A DNA stretch of 64,000 bases. Origin: Nomia melanderi (taxonomy: Eukaryota > Arthropoda > Insecta > Hymenoptera > Halictidae). Location: the NCBI RefSeq assembly GCF_051020985.1, contig NW_027475133.1:248001-312000 (forward strand). The letters run 5' to 3'. The notes below the pieces were generated by a model. The model was given only the letters and a program-made list of their open reading frames with translations. It did not search any database and had not been told where the DNA came from. Positions 1-12,699 of the stretch are shown piece after piece. The position numbers and the translations under genes are program-made. Numbering within the stretch: the first letter of the stretch is position 1; every line of letters begins with the position of its first letter.

Positions 1-284
1 AACCACCGTCTCATGGAGTAGGACACTCAGGGTTAGGGAAAAATCCAATATATATCTGGTGATATCTCGGGTGCTATTACAGATAGCGCAATAAATCAAA
101 GTGCATTTTCTGTAGGAGGCCCTGGCGCATGAATCTCTGCAGCGGGAACGACCTCGGACCACCAGGGGCCGAGAAAACCACCGTCTCATGGGGTCGGACA
201 TTCAGGGTCAGGGAAAAATCTAATACATATCTGGTGATATCTCGGGTGCTATTACAGATAGCGCAATAAATCAAAGTGCATCGT

Positions 285-1436
285 CTGTAGGAGGCCCTGG
301 CGCATGAATCTGTGCAGATGGAACGACCTCGGACCACCAGGGGCCGAGAAAACCACCAACACTTGGTGCCGAACTGTCAGGGTCAGGGAAAAATCCATTA
401 TATATCTGGTGATATCTCGGGTGCTATTAGAGATAGCGCTATAAACCAAAGTGAATTATCTATAGGAGGCCCTGGCGCATGAATCTGTGCAGCGGGAACG
501 ACCTTGGACCACCAGGGGCCGAGAAAACCACCGTCTCATGGGCCCGGACACTCAGGGTCAGGGGAAAATCGAATATAAATCGGGTGATATCTCGGGTGCT
601 ATTACAGAAAGCGCACTAAACCAAAGTGAATTATCTGCAGGAGGCCCTGGCGCATGAATCTGTGCAGCGGGAACGACCTCGGACCACCAGGGGCCGAGAA
701 AACTACCCTCTCATGGGGCCGGACACTCAGGGTCAGGGAAAAATACAATATATATCTGGTGATATCTCGGGTGCTATTAGAGATAGTATAATAAACCAAA
801 GTGCATTGTCTGCAGGAGGCACTGGCTCATGAATCTGTGCAGCGGGAACGACCTCGGACCACCAGGGGCCGAGACAACCACCGTCTCATGGGGCCGGACA
901 CTCAGGGTCAGGTGAAAATGCAATATATATCTGGTGATATCTCGGGTGCTATTACAGATAGCGCAATAAACCAAAGTGAATTATCTGCAGGGGGCCCTGG
1001 CGCATGAATCTGTGCAGCGGGAACGTCCTCGGACCTCCAGGGGCCGAGACAACCACCGTCCCATGTGGCCGGACACTCAGGGTCAGGGTAAAATCCAATA
1101 TATATCTGGTGATATCTCGGGTGCTATTAGAGATAGCGCAATAAACCAAAGTGAATTATCTGCAGGAGGACCTGGCGCATGAATCAGCGCAGCGGGAACG
1201 ACCTCGGACCTCCAGGGGCCGAGAAAACCACCGTCTCATGGGGCCGGACACTCAGGGTCAGTGAAAAATCCAATATATATCAGGTGATATCTCGGGTGCT
1301 ATTACAGATAGCGCAATAAACCAAAGTGAATTAACTGCAGGAGGCCCTGGCGCATGAATCTGTGCAGCGGGAACGACGTCGGACCACCAGGGGCCGAGAA
1401 AACCACTGTCTTATGGGGCCGGACACTCAGGGTCAG
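285..1436 (+). repeat. 16-monomer HOR, copy 1
   Basis: This stretch matches 3,084-4,235 at an offset of 2,799 bp (16 units minus one base). Diagnostic shared variants are CAGATGGAACG near 315, CTATAAACC near 430, GCCCGGACAC near 542, GGGTGATATCTC with AAAGCGCAC near 605, GATAGTATAATAAACC near 783 and CATGTGGCCGG near 1,063. By eye only a handful of substitutions separate the copies (near 352, 363, 754, 913 and 1,053). Left of 285 the first copy continues with a type-A unit and the second with a type-B unit. Confidence 0.85.
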
Positions 1437-3083
1437 CGAAAAATCCAATATACATCTGGTGATATCACGGGTGTTATTACAGATAGCCCAATACATCAAA
1501 GTGCATTGTCCGCAGGAGGCTCTAGCGCATTAATCTGTGCAGCGGGAACGACCTCGGACCACCAGGGGCCGAGAAAACCACAGTTTCATGGGGCCGGACA
1601 CTCAGGGTCAGGGGAATATCCAATATATTTCTGGTGATATCTCGGGTGCTATTACAGATAGCGCAATAAACCAAAGTGAATTATCTGCACGAGGCCCTGG
1701 CGCATGAATCTGTGCAGCGGGAACGACCTCGGACCACCAGGGGCCGAGAAAACCACCGTCTCATGGGGCCGGACACTCAGGGTCAGGGAAAAATCCAATA
1801 TATATCTGGTGATATCTCGGGTGCTATTAGAGATAGTGCAATAAACCAAAGTGAATTAGCTGCAGGAAGCCCTGGCGCATGAATCTGTGCAGCGGGAACG
1901 ACCTCGGACCACCAAGGGCGAGACAACCACCGTCTCATGGGGCCTGACACTCAGGGTCAGGGGAAAATCCAATATATATCTGGTGATATCTCGGGTGCTA
2001 TTAGAGATAGCGCAATACATCAAAGTGCATTGTCTGTTGGAGGCCCTGGCGCATGAATCTGGCCAGCGGGAACGACCTCGGACCACCAGGGGCCGAGAAA
2101 ACCACCGTCTCATGGGGCCGGACACTCAGGGTCAAGGAAAAATCCAATATATATCTGGTGATATCTCGGGTGCTATTAGAGATAGCGCAACAAATCAAAG
2201 TGCATTGTCTGTAGGAGGCCGTGGCGCATGAACCTGGCCAGCGGGAACGACCTCGGACCACCAGGAGCCGAGAAAACCCCCGTCTCATGGGGCCGGACAC
2301 TCAGGGTGAGGGGAAAATCCAATATATATCTGGTGATCTCTCGGGTGCTATTAGAGATAGCGCAATAAACCAAAGTGAATTATCTGCAGGAGGCCCTGGC
2401 GCATGCATCTGTGCAGCCGGAACGGCCTCGGATCACCAGGGGCCGAGAAAACCACCGTCTCATGGGGTCGGACACTCAGGGTCAGGGAAAAATCCAATAT
2501 ATATCTGGTGATATCTCGGGTGCTATTACAGATAGCGCAATAAATCAAAGTGCATTGTCTGTAGGAGGCCCTGGCGCATGAATCTGTGCAGCGGGATCGA
2601 CCTCGGACCACCAGGGGCCGAGTAGATCACTGTGTCATGGAGTCGGACACTCAGGGTCATAGAAAAATCCAATATATATCAGGTGATATCTCGGGTGCTA
2701 TTAGAGATAGGGCAATAAATCAAAGTGAATTATCTGCAGGAGGCCCTGGCGCATGAATCTGTGCAGCGGGATCGACCTCGGACCACCAGGGGCCGAGAAA
2801 ATCACCGTCTCATGGGGCCGGCCTGTCAGGGTCAGGGAAAAATCCAATATATATCTGGTATTATCTCGGGTGCTATTAGAGATAGCGCAATAAATCAAAC
2901 AGAATTATCTGCAGGAGGCCCTGGGGCATGATTCTGTGAAGCGGAAACGACCTCGGACCGCCAGAGGCCGAGAGAATTACAGATATTTGGAATCCGTCAC
3001 CCAAGGCCATGTAAAAATCCAGCATATATCTGCTGATATCTCGGGTGCTATTAGAGATAGCGCAATAAATCAAAGTGCATTGT
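1437..3083 (+). repeat. Mixed monomers between the 16-mer copies
   Basis: Ordinary type-A monomers with one type-B unit at about 2,975. One 174-bp unit carries AAGGGCGAGAC near 1,914. GGCCAGCGGG replaces TGCAGCGGG near 2,060 and 2,234. Parts of 1,259-2,300 reappear at 10,882-12,030. Nothing other than satellite is seen. Confidence 0.8.
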
Positions 3084-4235
3084 CTGTAGGAGGCCCTGGC
3101 GCATGAATCTGTGCAGATGGAACGACCTCGGACCACCAGGGGCCGAGAAAACCACTAACACGTGGTGCCGAACTGTCAGGGTCAGGGAAAAATCCATTAT
3201 ATATCTGGTGATATCTCGGGTGCTATTAGAGATAGCGCTATAAACCAAAGTGAATTATCTATAGGAGGCCCTGGCGCATGAATCTGTGCAGCGGGAACGA
3301 CCTTGGACCACCAGGGGCCGAGAAAACCACCGTCTCATGGGCCCGGACACTCAGGGTCAGGGGAAAATCGAATATAAATCGGGTGATATCTCGGGTGCTA
3401 TTACAGAAAGCGCACTAAACCAAAGTGAATTATCTGCAGGAGGCCCTGGCGCATGAATCTGTGCAGCGGGAACGACCTCGGACCACCAGGGGCCGAGAAA
3501 ACTACCCTCTCATGGGGCCGGACACTCAGGGTCAGGGAAAAATCCAATATATATCTGGTGATATCTCGGGTGCTATTAGAGATAGTATAATAAACCAAAG
3601 TGCATTGTCTGCAGGAGGCACTGGCTCATGAATCTGTGCAGCGGGAACGACCTCGGACCACCAGGGGCCGAGACAACCACCGTCTCATGGGGCCGGACAC
3701 TCAGGGTCAGGGGAAAATGCAATATATATCTGGTGATATCTCGGGTGCTATTACAGATAGCGCAATAAACCAAAGTGAATTATCTGCAGGGGGCCCTGGC
3801 GCATGAATCTGTGCAGCGGGAACGTCCTCGGACCTCCAGGGGCCGAGACAATCACCGTCCCATGTGGCCGGACACTCAGGGTCAGGGTAAAATCCAATAT
3901 ATATCTGGTGATATCTCGGGTGCTATTAGAGATAGCGCAATAAACCAAAGTGAATTATCTGCAGGAGGACCTGGCGCATGAATCAGCGCAGCGGGAACGA
4001 CCTCGGACCTCCAGGGGCCGAGAAAACCACCGTCTCATGGGGCCGGACACTCAGGGTCAGTGAAAAATCCAATATATATCAGGTGATATCTCGGGTGCTA
4101 TTACAGATAGCGCAATAAACCAAAGTGAATTAACTGCAGGAGGCCCTGGCGCATGAATCTGTGCAGCGGGAACGACGTCGGACCACCAGGGGCCGAGAAA
4201 ACCACTGTCTTATGGGGCCGGACACTCAGGGTCAG
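3084..4235 (+). repeat. 16-monomer HOR, copy 2
   Basis: This is the partner of 285-1,436. Similarity stops near 4,235, where this copy reads CAGGGAAAAATCC and the other CAGCGAAAAATCC followed by the ATATCACGGGTGTTATT variant. The following unit (from about 4,270) has GCGCAAAAAATC and TCTCTAGG, shared with the unit at 11,280. Confidence 0.85.
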
Positions 4236-5139
4236 GGAAAAATCCAATATATATCTGGTGATATCTCGGGTGCTATTACAGATAGCGCAAAAAATCAAAG
4301 TGCATTGTCTCTAGGAGGCCCTGGCGCATGAATCTGTGCAGCGGGATCGACCTCGGACCACCAGGGGCCGAGAAAACCACAGTCTCATGGGGCCGAACAC
4401 TCAGGGTCACGGAAAAATCCAATATATATCTGGTGATATCTCGGGTGGTATTACAGATAGCGCAATAAATCAAAGTGCATTGTCTGTAGGAGGCCCTGGC
4501 GCATGAAACTGTGCAGCGGGAACGACCTCGGACCACCAGGGGCCGAGAAAACCACCGTCTCATGGGGCCGGGCACTCAGGGTCAGGGAAAAATGCAATAT
4601 ATATCTGGTGATATCTCGGGTGCTATTACAGATAGCGCAATAAACCAAAGTGCATTGTCTGTAGGAGGCCCTGGCGCATGAATCTGTGCAGCGGGAACGT
4701 CCTCGGACCTCCAGGGGCCGAGACAATCACCGTCCCATGTGGCCGGACACTCAGGGTCAGGGAAAAATCCAATATATATCTGGTGATATCTCGGGTGCTA
4801 ATAGAGATAGTGCAATAAACCAAAGTGAATTAGCTGCAGGAAGCCCTGGCGCATGAATCTGTGCAGCGGGAACGACCTCGGACCACCAAGGGCGAGACAA
4901 CCACCGTCTCATGGGGCCGGACACTCAGGGTCAGGGGAAAATCCAATATATATCTGGTGATATCTCGGGTGCTATTGCAGATAGCGCAATAAATCACAGT
5001 GCATTGTCTGTAGGAGGCCCTGGCGCATGAATCTGTGCAGCGGGAACGACCTCAGACCACCAGGGGCCGAGAAAACCACCGTCTCATGGAGCCGGACACT
5101 CAGGGTCAGGGGAAAATCCAATATATATCTGGTGATATC
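4236..5139 (+). repeat. Type-A monomers with a 174-bp unit
   Basis: Five satellite units. The end of this stretch (about 4,800-5,139, with GCTAATAGAGATAGTGC and AAGGGCGAGAC) is the start of the unit repeated from 7,423. No other feature is seen. Confidence 0.75.
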
Positions 5140-7310
5140 TCGGGTGCTAATAGAGATAGTGCAATAAACCAAAGTGAATTAGCTGCAGGAAGCCCTGGCG
5201 CATGAATCTGTGCAGCGGGAACGACCTCGGACCACCAAGGGCGAGACAACCACCGTCTCATGGGGCCGGACACTCAGGGTCAGGGGAAAATCCAATATAT
5301 ATCTGGTGATATCTCGGGTGCTATTACAGATAGCGCAATAAATCAGAGTGCATTGTCTGTAGGAGGCCCTGGCGCATGAATCTGTGCAGCGGGAACGACC
5401 TCAGACCACCAGGGGCCGAGAAAACCACCGTCTCATGGGGCCAGACACGCAGGGTCAGGGAAAAATCCAATATATATCTGGTGATATTTCGGGTGCTATT
5501 ACAGATAGCGCAATAAATCAAAGTGCGTTGTCTGTAGGATGCCCTGGCGCATGAATCTGTGCAGCGGGAACGACCTCGGACAACCAGGGGGCGTGAAAAC
5601 CACAGTCTCAAGGGGCCGGACACTCAGGGTCAGGGAAAAATCAAATATATATCTGGTGATATCTCGGGTGCTATTAGAGATAGCGGAATAAATCAACCTG
5701 CATTGTCCGCAGGAGGCCCTGGCGCATGAATCTGTGCAGCGGGAACGACCTCGGACAACCAGGGGCCGAGAAAACCACCGTCTCATGGGGCCGGACACGC
5801 AGGGTCAGGGAAAAATCCAATATATATCTGGTGATATCTCGGGTGCTATTACAGATAGCGCAATAAATCAAAGTGCATTGTCTGTAGGATGCCCTGGCGC
5901 ATGAATCTGTGCAGCGGGAACGACCTCGGACAACCAGGGGCCGAGAAAACCACAGTCTCATGGGGCCGTACACTCAGGGTCAGGGAAAAATCAAATATAT
6001 ATCTGGTGATATCTCGGGTGCTATTAGAGATAGCGCAATTAATCAAAGTGCATTTTCTGCAGGAGGCCCTAGGGCATGAATCTGTGCAGCGGGAACGACC
6101 TCGGACCAGCAGGGGCCGAGAAAACCACCGACACATAGGGCCGGACACTCAGGGTCGGGGAAAAATTCAATATATATCTGGTGATATCTCGGGTGCTCTT
6201 ACAGACAGCGCACTAAACCAAAGTCAATTATCTGCAGGGGGACATGGCGCATGAATCTGTGCAGCGGGAACGACCTCGGACCAGCAGGGGCCGAGAAAAC
6301 CACCGTCTCATGGCGTCGGACACTCAGGGTCAGGGAAAAATCCAATATATATCTGGTGATTTCTCGGGTGCTATTAGAGATAGCGCAATTAATCAAAGTG
6401 CATTGTCTGTAGGATGCCCTGGCGAATGAATCTGTGCAGCAGGAACGACCTCGGACCACCAGGCGCCGAGAAAATTACAGATATTTGGAAAGCTTCAACC
6501 AAGGTCATGTACAAATCCAGCATATATCTGGTGATATCTCGGGAGCCATTACAGATAGCGCAATAAATCAAAGTGCATTGTCTGCAGGAGGCCCTGGCGC
6601 ATGAATCTGTGCAGCGGGAACGACCTCGGACCACCAGGAGCCGAGAAAATCACCGTCTCATGGGGCCGGACTGTCAGGGTCAGGGAAAAATCCAATATAT
6701 ATCTGGTGATATCTCGGGTGCTATTACAGATAGCGCAATAAATCAAAGTGCATTGTCTGTAGGAGGCCCTGGCGCATGAATCTGTGCAGCGGGATCGACC
6801 TCGGACCAGCAGGGGCCGAGAAAACCACCGACACATAGCGCCGGACACTCAGGGTCGGGGAAAAATTCAATATATATCTGGTGATATCTCGGGTGCTCTT
6901 ACAGACAGCGCACTAAACCAAAGTCAATTATCTGCAGGGGGACATGGCGCATGAATCTGTGCAGCGGGAACGACCTCGGACCAGCAGGGGCCGAGAAAAC
7001 CACCGTCTCATGGCGTCGGACACTCAGGGTCAGGGAAAAATCCAATATATATCTGGTGATTTCTCGGGTGCTATTAGAGATAGCGCAATAAATCAAAGTG
7101 CATTGTCTGCAGGAGGCCCTAGGGCATGAATCTGTGCAGCGGGAACGACCTCGGACCACCGGGGGCCGAGAAAATCACCGCCGCATGGGGCCGGACTGTC
7201 AGGATCAGGGAAAAATCCAATATATATCTGGTGATATCTCGGGTGCTATTACAGCTAGCCCAATAAACCAAAGTGAATTCTCTGCAGGGGGCCCTGGCGC
7301 ATGAATCTGT
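5140..7310 (+). repeat. 5-15 kb HOR family, copy 1
   Basis: This copy matches 8,116-10,286 at a constant offset of 2,976 bp (17 units plus one). Diagnostic variants are the ACACGCAGGG units, ATATTTCGGG near 5,485, AACCTGCATTGTCCG near 5,695, GTACACTCAGGG near 5,968, GGTGCTCTTACAGACAGCGC near 6,190, a type-B unit with an AAGCTT at 6,490, and AGGGCATGAATC. Substitutions between the copies are few (for example near 5,588 and 5,509). Similarity ends near 7,310, after which this copy returns to the GCTAATAGAGATAGTGC unit. Confidence 0.88.
5231..5245. repeat. 174-bp monomer variant AAGGGCGAGAC (example)
   Basis: One base is missing where most units have AGGGGCCGAGA. I see this form near 1,914, 4,888, 5,235, 7,510, 8,038, 8,212, 12,590, 13,118 and 13,291 and nowhere after 13.3 kb, so it marks the left family. 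It weakens the right arm of inverted repeat 2. Confidence 0.8.
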
Positions 7311-8115
7311 GCAGCGGGAACGACCTCGGACAACCAGGGGCCGAGAAAACCACAGTCTCATGGGGCCGGACACTCAGGGTCAGGGAAAAATCCAATATAT
7401 ATCTGGTGATATCTCGGGTGCTAATAGAGATAGTGCAATAAACCAAAGTGAATTAGCTGCAGGAAGCCCTGGCGCATGAATCTGTGCAGCGGGAACGACC
7501 TCGGACCACCAAGGGCGAGACAACCACCGTCTCATGGGGCCGGACACTCAGGGTCAGGGGAAAATCCAATATATATCTGGTGATATCTCGGGTGCTATTG
7601 CAGATAGCGCAATAAATCACAGTGCATTGTCTGTAGGAGGCCCTGGCGCATGAATCTGTGCAGCGGGAACGACCTCAGACCACCAGGGGCCGAGAAAACC
7701 ACCGTCTCATGGAGCCGGACACTCAGGGTCAGGGGAAAATCCAATATATATATATCTGGTGATATCTCGGGTGCTATTAGAGATAGCGCAATAAACCAAA
7801 GTGAATTATCTGCAGGAGGCCCTGGCGCATGAATCTGTGCAGCGGGAACGACCTCGGACAACCAGGGGCCGAGAAAACCACAGTCTCATGGGGCCGGACA
7901 CTCAGGGTCAGGGAAAAATCCAATATATATCTGGTGATATCTCGGGTGCTAATAGAGATAGTGCAATAAACCAAAGTGAATTAGCTGCAGGAATCCCTGG
8001 CGCATGAATCTGTGCAGCGGGAACGACCTCGGACCACCAAGGGCGAGACAACCACCGTCTCATGGGGCCGGACACTCAGGGTCAGGGGAAAATCCAATAT
8101 ATATCTGGTGATATC
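7311..8115 (+). repeat. Linker monomers with 174- and 179-bp variants
   Basis: Repeats the 4,800-5,139 type of unit (shared CTATTGCAGATAGCGC and AATCACAGTGC), with two extra units relative to copy 1. It contains one (TA)2-expanded unit near 7,744 and two AAGGGCGAG units near 7,510 and 8,038. Confidence 0.8.
7744..7755. repeat. (TA)2 expansion, 179-bp monomer
   Basis: The AT run of the monomer is four bases longer than usual here (ATATATATATAT). The same expansion occurs near 12,471 and at 12,824-12,835 in the related copy, so it was amplified with its monomer rather than arising three times. Confidence 0.85.
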
Positions 8116-10286
8116 TCGGGTGCTAATAGAGATAGTGCAATAAACCAAAGTGAATTAGCTGCAGGAAGCCCTGGCGCATGAATCTGTGCAGCGGGAACGA
8201 CCTCGGACCACCAAGGGCGAGACAACCACCGTCTCATGGCGTCGGACACTCAGGGTCAGGGGAAAATCCAATATATATCTGGTGATATCTCGGGTGCTAT
8301 TACAGATAGCGCAATAAATCAGAGTGCATTGTCTGTAGGAGGCCCTGGCGCATGAATCTGTGCAGCGGGAACGACCTCAGACCACCAGGGGCCGAGAAAA
8401 CCACCGTCTCATGGGGCCAGACACGCAGGGTCAGGGAAAAATCCAATATATATCTGGTGATATTTCGGGTGCTATTACAGATACCGCAATAAATCAAAGT
8501 GCGTTGTCTGTAGGATGCCCTGGCGCATGAATCTGTGCAGCGGGAACGACCTCGGACAACCAGGGGCCGTGAAAACCACAGTCTCAAGGGGCCGGACACT
8601 CAGGGTCAGGGAAAAATCAAATATATATCTGGTGATATCTCGGGTGCTATTAGAGATAGCGGAATAAATCAACCTGCATTGTCCGCAGGAGGCCCTGGCG
8701 CATGAATCTGTGCAGCGGGAACGACCTCGGACAACCAGGGGCCGAGAAAACCACCGTCTCATGGGGCCGGACACGCAGGGTCAGGGAAAAATCCAATATA
8801 TATCTGGTGATATCTCGGGTGCTATTACAGATAGCGCAATAAATCAAAGTGCATTGTCTGTAGGATGCCCTGGCGCATGAATCTGTGCAGCGGGAACGAC
8901 CTCGGACAACCAGGGGCCGAGAAAACCACAGTCTCATGGGGCCGTACACTCAGGGTCAGGGAAAAATCAAATATATATCTGGTGATATCTCGGGTGCTAT
9001 TAGAGATAGCGCAATTAATCAAAGTGCATTTTCTGCAGGAGGCCCTAGGGCATGAATCTGTGCAGCGGGAACGACCTCGGACCAGCAGGGGCCGAGAAAA
9101 CCACCGACACATAGGGCCGGACACTCAGGGTCGGGGAAAAATTCAATATATATCTGGTGATATCTCGGGTGCTCTTACAGACAGCGCACTAAACCAAAGT
9201 CAATTATCTGCAGGGCGACATGGCGCATGAATCTGTGCAGCGGGAACGACCTCGGACCAGCAGGGGCCGAGAAAACCACCGTCTCATGGCGTCGGACACT
9301 CAGGGTCAGGGAAAAATCCAATATATATCTGGTGATTTCTCGGGTGCTATTAGAGATAGCGCAATTAATCAAAGTGCATTGTCTGTAGGATGCCCTGGCG
9401 AATGAATCTGTGCAGCAGGAACGACCTCGGACCACCAGGCGCCGAGAAAATTACAGATATTTGGAAAGCTTCAACCAAGGTCATGTACAAATCCAGCATA
9501 TATCTGGTGATATCTCGGGAGCCATTACAGATAGCGCAATAAATCAAAGTGCATTGTCTGCAGGAGGCCCTGGCGCATGAATCTGTGCAGCGGGAACGAC
9601 CTCGGACCACCAGGAGCCGAGAAAATCACCGTCTCATGGGGCCGGACTGTCAGGGTCAGGGAAAAATCCAATATATATCTGGTGATATCTCGGGTGCTAT
9701 TACAGATAGCGCAATAAATCAAAGTGCATTGTCTGTAGGAGGCCCTGGCGCATGAATCTGTGCAGCGGGATCGACCTCGGATCAGCAGGGGCCGAGAAAA
9801 CCACCGACACATAGGGCCGGACACTCAGGGTCGGGGAAAAATTCAATATATATCTGGTGATATCTCGGGTGCTCTTACAGACAGCGCACTAAACCAAAGT
9901 CAATTATCTGCAGGGGGACATGGCGCATGAATCTGTGCAGCGGGAACGACCTCGGACCAGCAGGGGCCGAGAAAACCACCGTCTCATGGCGTCGGACACT
10001 CAGGGTCAGGGAAAAATCCAATATATATCTGGTGATTTCTCGGGTGCTATTAGAGATAGCGCAATAAATCAAAGTGCATTGTCTGCAGGAGGCCCTAGGG
10101 CATGAATCTGTGCAGCGGGAACGACCTCGGACCACCGGGGGCCGAGAAAATCACCGCCGCATGGGGCCGGACTGTCAGGGTCAGGGAAAAATCCAATATA
10201 TATCTGGTGATATCTCGGGTGCTATTACAGATAGCCCAATAAACCAAAGTGAATTCTCTGCAGGGGGCCCTGGCGCATGAATCTGT
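8116..10286 (+). repeat. 5-15 kb HOR family, copy 2
   Basis: Partner of 5,140-7,310. Its right-hand neighbourhood (10,287-10,884) also matches copy 3, so copies 2 and 3 share a longer history than either shares with copy 1. The type-B unit with AAGCTT lies at about 9,447-9,500. Confidence 0.88.
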
Positions 10287-10881
10287 TCAGCGGGATCGAC
10301 CTCGGACTCCCAGGGGCGGAGAAAACTACCGTCACATGGGGCCGGACACTCAGGGTCATGGAAAAATCCAATATATATCTGGTGATATCTCGGGTGCTAT
10401 TAGGGATTGCGCAATAAATCGAAGTGCATTGTCTGCAGGAGGCCCTAGCGCATGAATCTGTGCAGCGGGAACGACCTCGGACCCCCAGGGGCCGAGAAAA
10501 CCACCGTCTCATGGGCTCGGGCACTCAGGGTCATGGAAAAATCCAATATATATCTGGTGATATCTCGGGTGCTATTAGAGATAGCGCAATAAATCAAAGT
10601 GCAATGTCTGTAGGAGGCACTGGCGAATGAATCTGTGCAGCGGGAACGACCTCGGACCACCAGGGGCCGAGAAAACCATCGACACATGGGGCCGGTCTGT
10701 CAGGGTCAAGGAAAAATCCAATATATATCTGGTGATATCTCGGGTGCTATTAGAGATAGCGCAATAAACCAAAGTTCATTGCCTGTAGGAGGCCCTGGCG
10801 CGTGAATCTGTGCAGCGGGAACGACCTAGGACCACCGGGGGCCGAGAAAACCATCGTCTCATGGGGCCGGACACTCAGGGT
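10287..10881 (+). repeat. Right extension shared by HOR copies 2 and 3
   Basis: Units with CTGTTCAGCGGGATCG, AGGGATTGCGC and GGAGGCACTGGCGAATG match 15,016-15,612 at an offset of 4,729 bp (27 units plus four bases), with few substitutions. It contains only satellite. Confidence 0.8.
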
Positions 10882-12030
10882 CAGTGAAAAATCCAATATA
10901 TATCAGGTGATATCTCGGGTGCTATTACAGATAGCGCAATAAACCAAAGTGAATTAACTGCAGGAGGCCCTGGCGCATGAATCTGTGCAGCGGGAACGAC
11001 GTCGGACCACCAGGGGCCGAGAAAACCACTGTCTTATGGGGCCGGACACTCAGGGTCAGCGAAAAATCCAATATATATCTGGTGATATCACGGGTGTTAT
11101 TACAGATAGCCCAATACATCAAAGTGCATTGTCCGCAGGAGGCCCTGGCGCATGAATCTGTGCAGCGGGAACGACCTCGGACCACCAGGGGCCGAGAAAA
11201 CCACCGTCTCATGGGGCCGGACACTCAGGGTCAGGGAAAAATCCAATATATATCTGGTGATATCTCGGGAGCTATTACAGATAGCGCAAAAAATCAAAGT
11301 GCATTGTCTCTAGGAGGCCCTGGCGCATGAATCTGTGCAGCGGGATCGACCTCGGACCACCAGGGGCCGAGAAAATCACCGTCTCATGGGGCCGGACTGT
11401 CAGGGTCAGGGAAAAATCCAATATATATCTGGTGATATCTCGGATGCAATTAGAGATAGCGCAATAAATCAAAGTGAATTATCTGCAGGAGGCCCTGGCG
11501 CATGAATCTGTGCAGCGGGAACGACCTCGGGCCACCAGGGGCCGAGGAAACCACCGTCTCATGGGGTCGGACACTCAGGGTCAGGGAAAAATCCAATATA
11601 AATCTGGTGATGTCTCGGGTGCTATTAGAGATAGCGCAATAAACCAAAGTGCATTGTCTGCAGGAGGCCCTGGCGCAAGAATCTGTGCAGCGGGAACGAC
11701 CTCGGACCACCAGGGGCCGAGAAAACCTCCGTCTCATGGGGCCGGACACTCAGGGTCAGGGAAAAATCCAATATATATCTGGTGATATCTCGGGTGCTAT
11801 TAGAGATAGCGCAATACATCAAAGTGCATTGTCTGTTGGAGGCCCTGGCGCATGAATCTGGCCAGCGGGAACGACCTCGGACCACCAGGGGCCGAGAAAA
11901 CCACCGTGTCATGGGGCCGGACACTCAGGGTCAGGGAAAAATCCAATATATATCTGGTGATATCTCGGGTGCTATTAGAGATAGCGCAACCAATCAAAGT
12001 GCATTGTCTGTAGGAGGCCGTGGCGCATGA
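10882..12030 (+). repeat. Mosaic copy of the 1.26-2.3 kb segment
   Basis: 10,882-11,143 matches 1,259-1,520 (ATCAGGTGATATC, GAATTAACTGC, GACGTCGG, ATATCACGGGTGTTATT). The unit at about 11,280 matches 4,270 (GCGCAAAAAATC, TCTCTAGG). The part from about 11,625 matches 1,856-2,231 at an offset of 9,799 bp (GATAGCGCAATACATC, TCTGTTGGAGG, CTGGCCAGCGGG). The pieces are in the original order with pieces missing or replaced. Confidence 0.75.
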
Positions 12031-12699
12031 ACCTGTGCAGCTGGAACGACCTCGGACCACCAGGGGCCGAGAAAACCACCGACACATGGGGCCGAACTGT
12101 CAGGGTCAGGGAAAAATCCATTGTATATCTGGTGATATCTCGGGTGCTATTAGAGATAGCGCAATAAACCAAAGTGAATTATCTGCAGGAGGCCCTGGCG
12201 CATGAATCTGTGCAGCGGGAACGACCTCGGACAACCAGGGGCCGAGAAAACCACCGTCTCATGGGGCCGGACACTCAGGGTCAGGGGAAAATCCAATATA
12301 TATCTGGTGATATCTCGGGTGCTATTACAGATAGCGCAATAAACCAAAGTGAATTCTCTGCAGGAGGCCCTGGCGCATGAGTCTGTGCAGCGGGAACGAC
12401 CTCGGACCACCAGGGGCCGAGAAAACCACCGTCTCATGGGGCCGGACACTCAGGGTCAGGGGAAAATCCAATATATATATATCTGGTGATATCTCGGGTG
12501 CTATTAGAGATAGCGCAATAAACCAAAGTGAATTATCTGCAGGAGGCCTTGGCGCATGAATCTGTGCAGCGGGAACGACCTCGGACCACCAAGGGCGAGA
12601 CAACCACCGTCTCATGGGGCCGGACACTCAGGGTCAGGAGAAAATCCAATATATATCTGGTGATATCTCGAGTGCTATTAGAGATAGCGCAATAAACCA
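12031..12699 (+). repeat. Type-A linker with (TA)2 unit
   Basis: Four type-A units. One at about 12,471 has the four-base TA gain and one near 12,590 is the 174-bp AAGGGCGAG form. No other feature is seen. Confidence 0.75.

Noticed and set aside
626..832. Recurrent 68-codon forward frames and 65-99-codon reverse frames in almost every monomer
   Set aside because: They sit on both strands of the same repeat. The forward ones begin at GTG rather than ATG. They shift frame because the unit is 175 bp, and substitutions show no bias toward silent changes by eye. They are by-products of the satellite.
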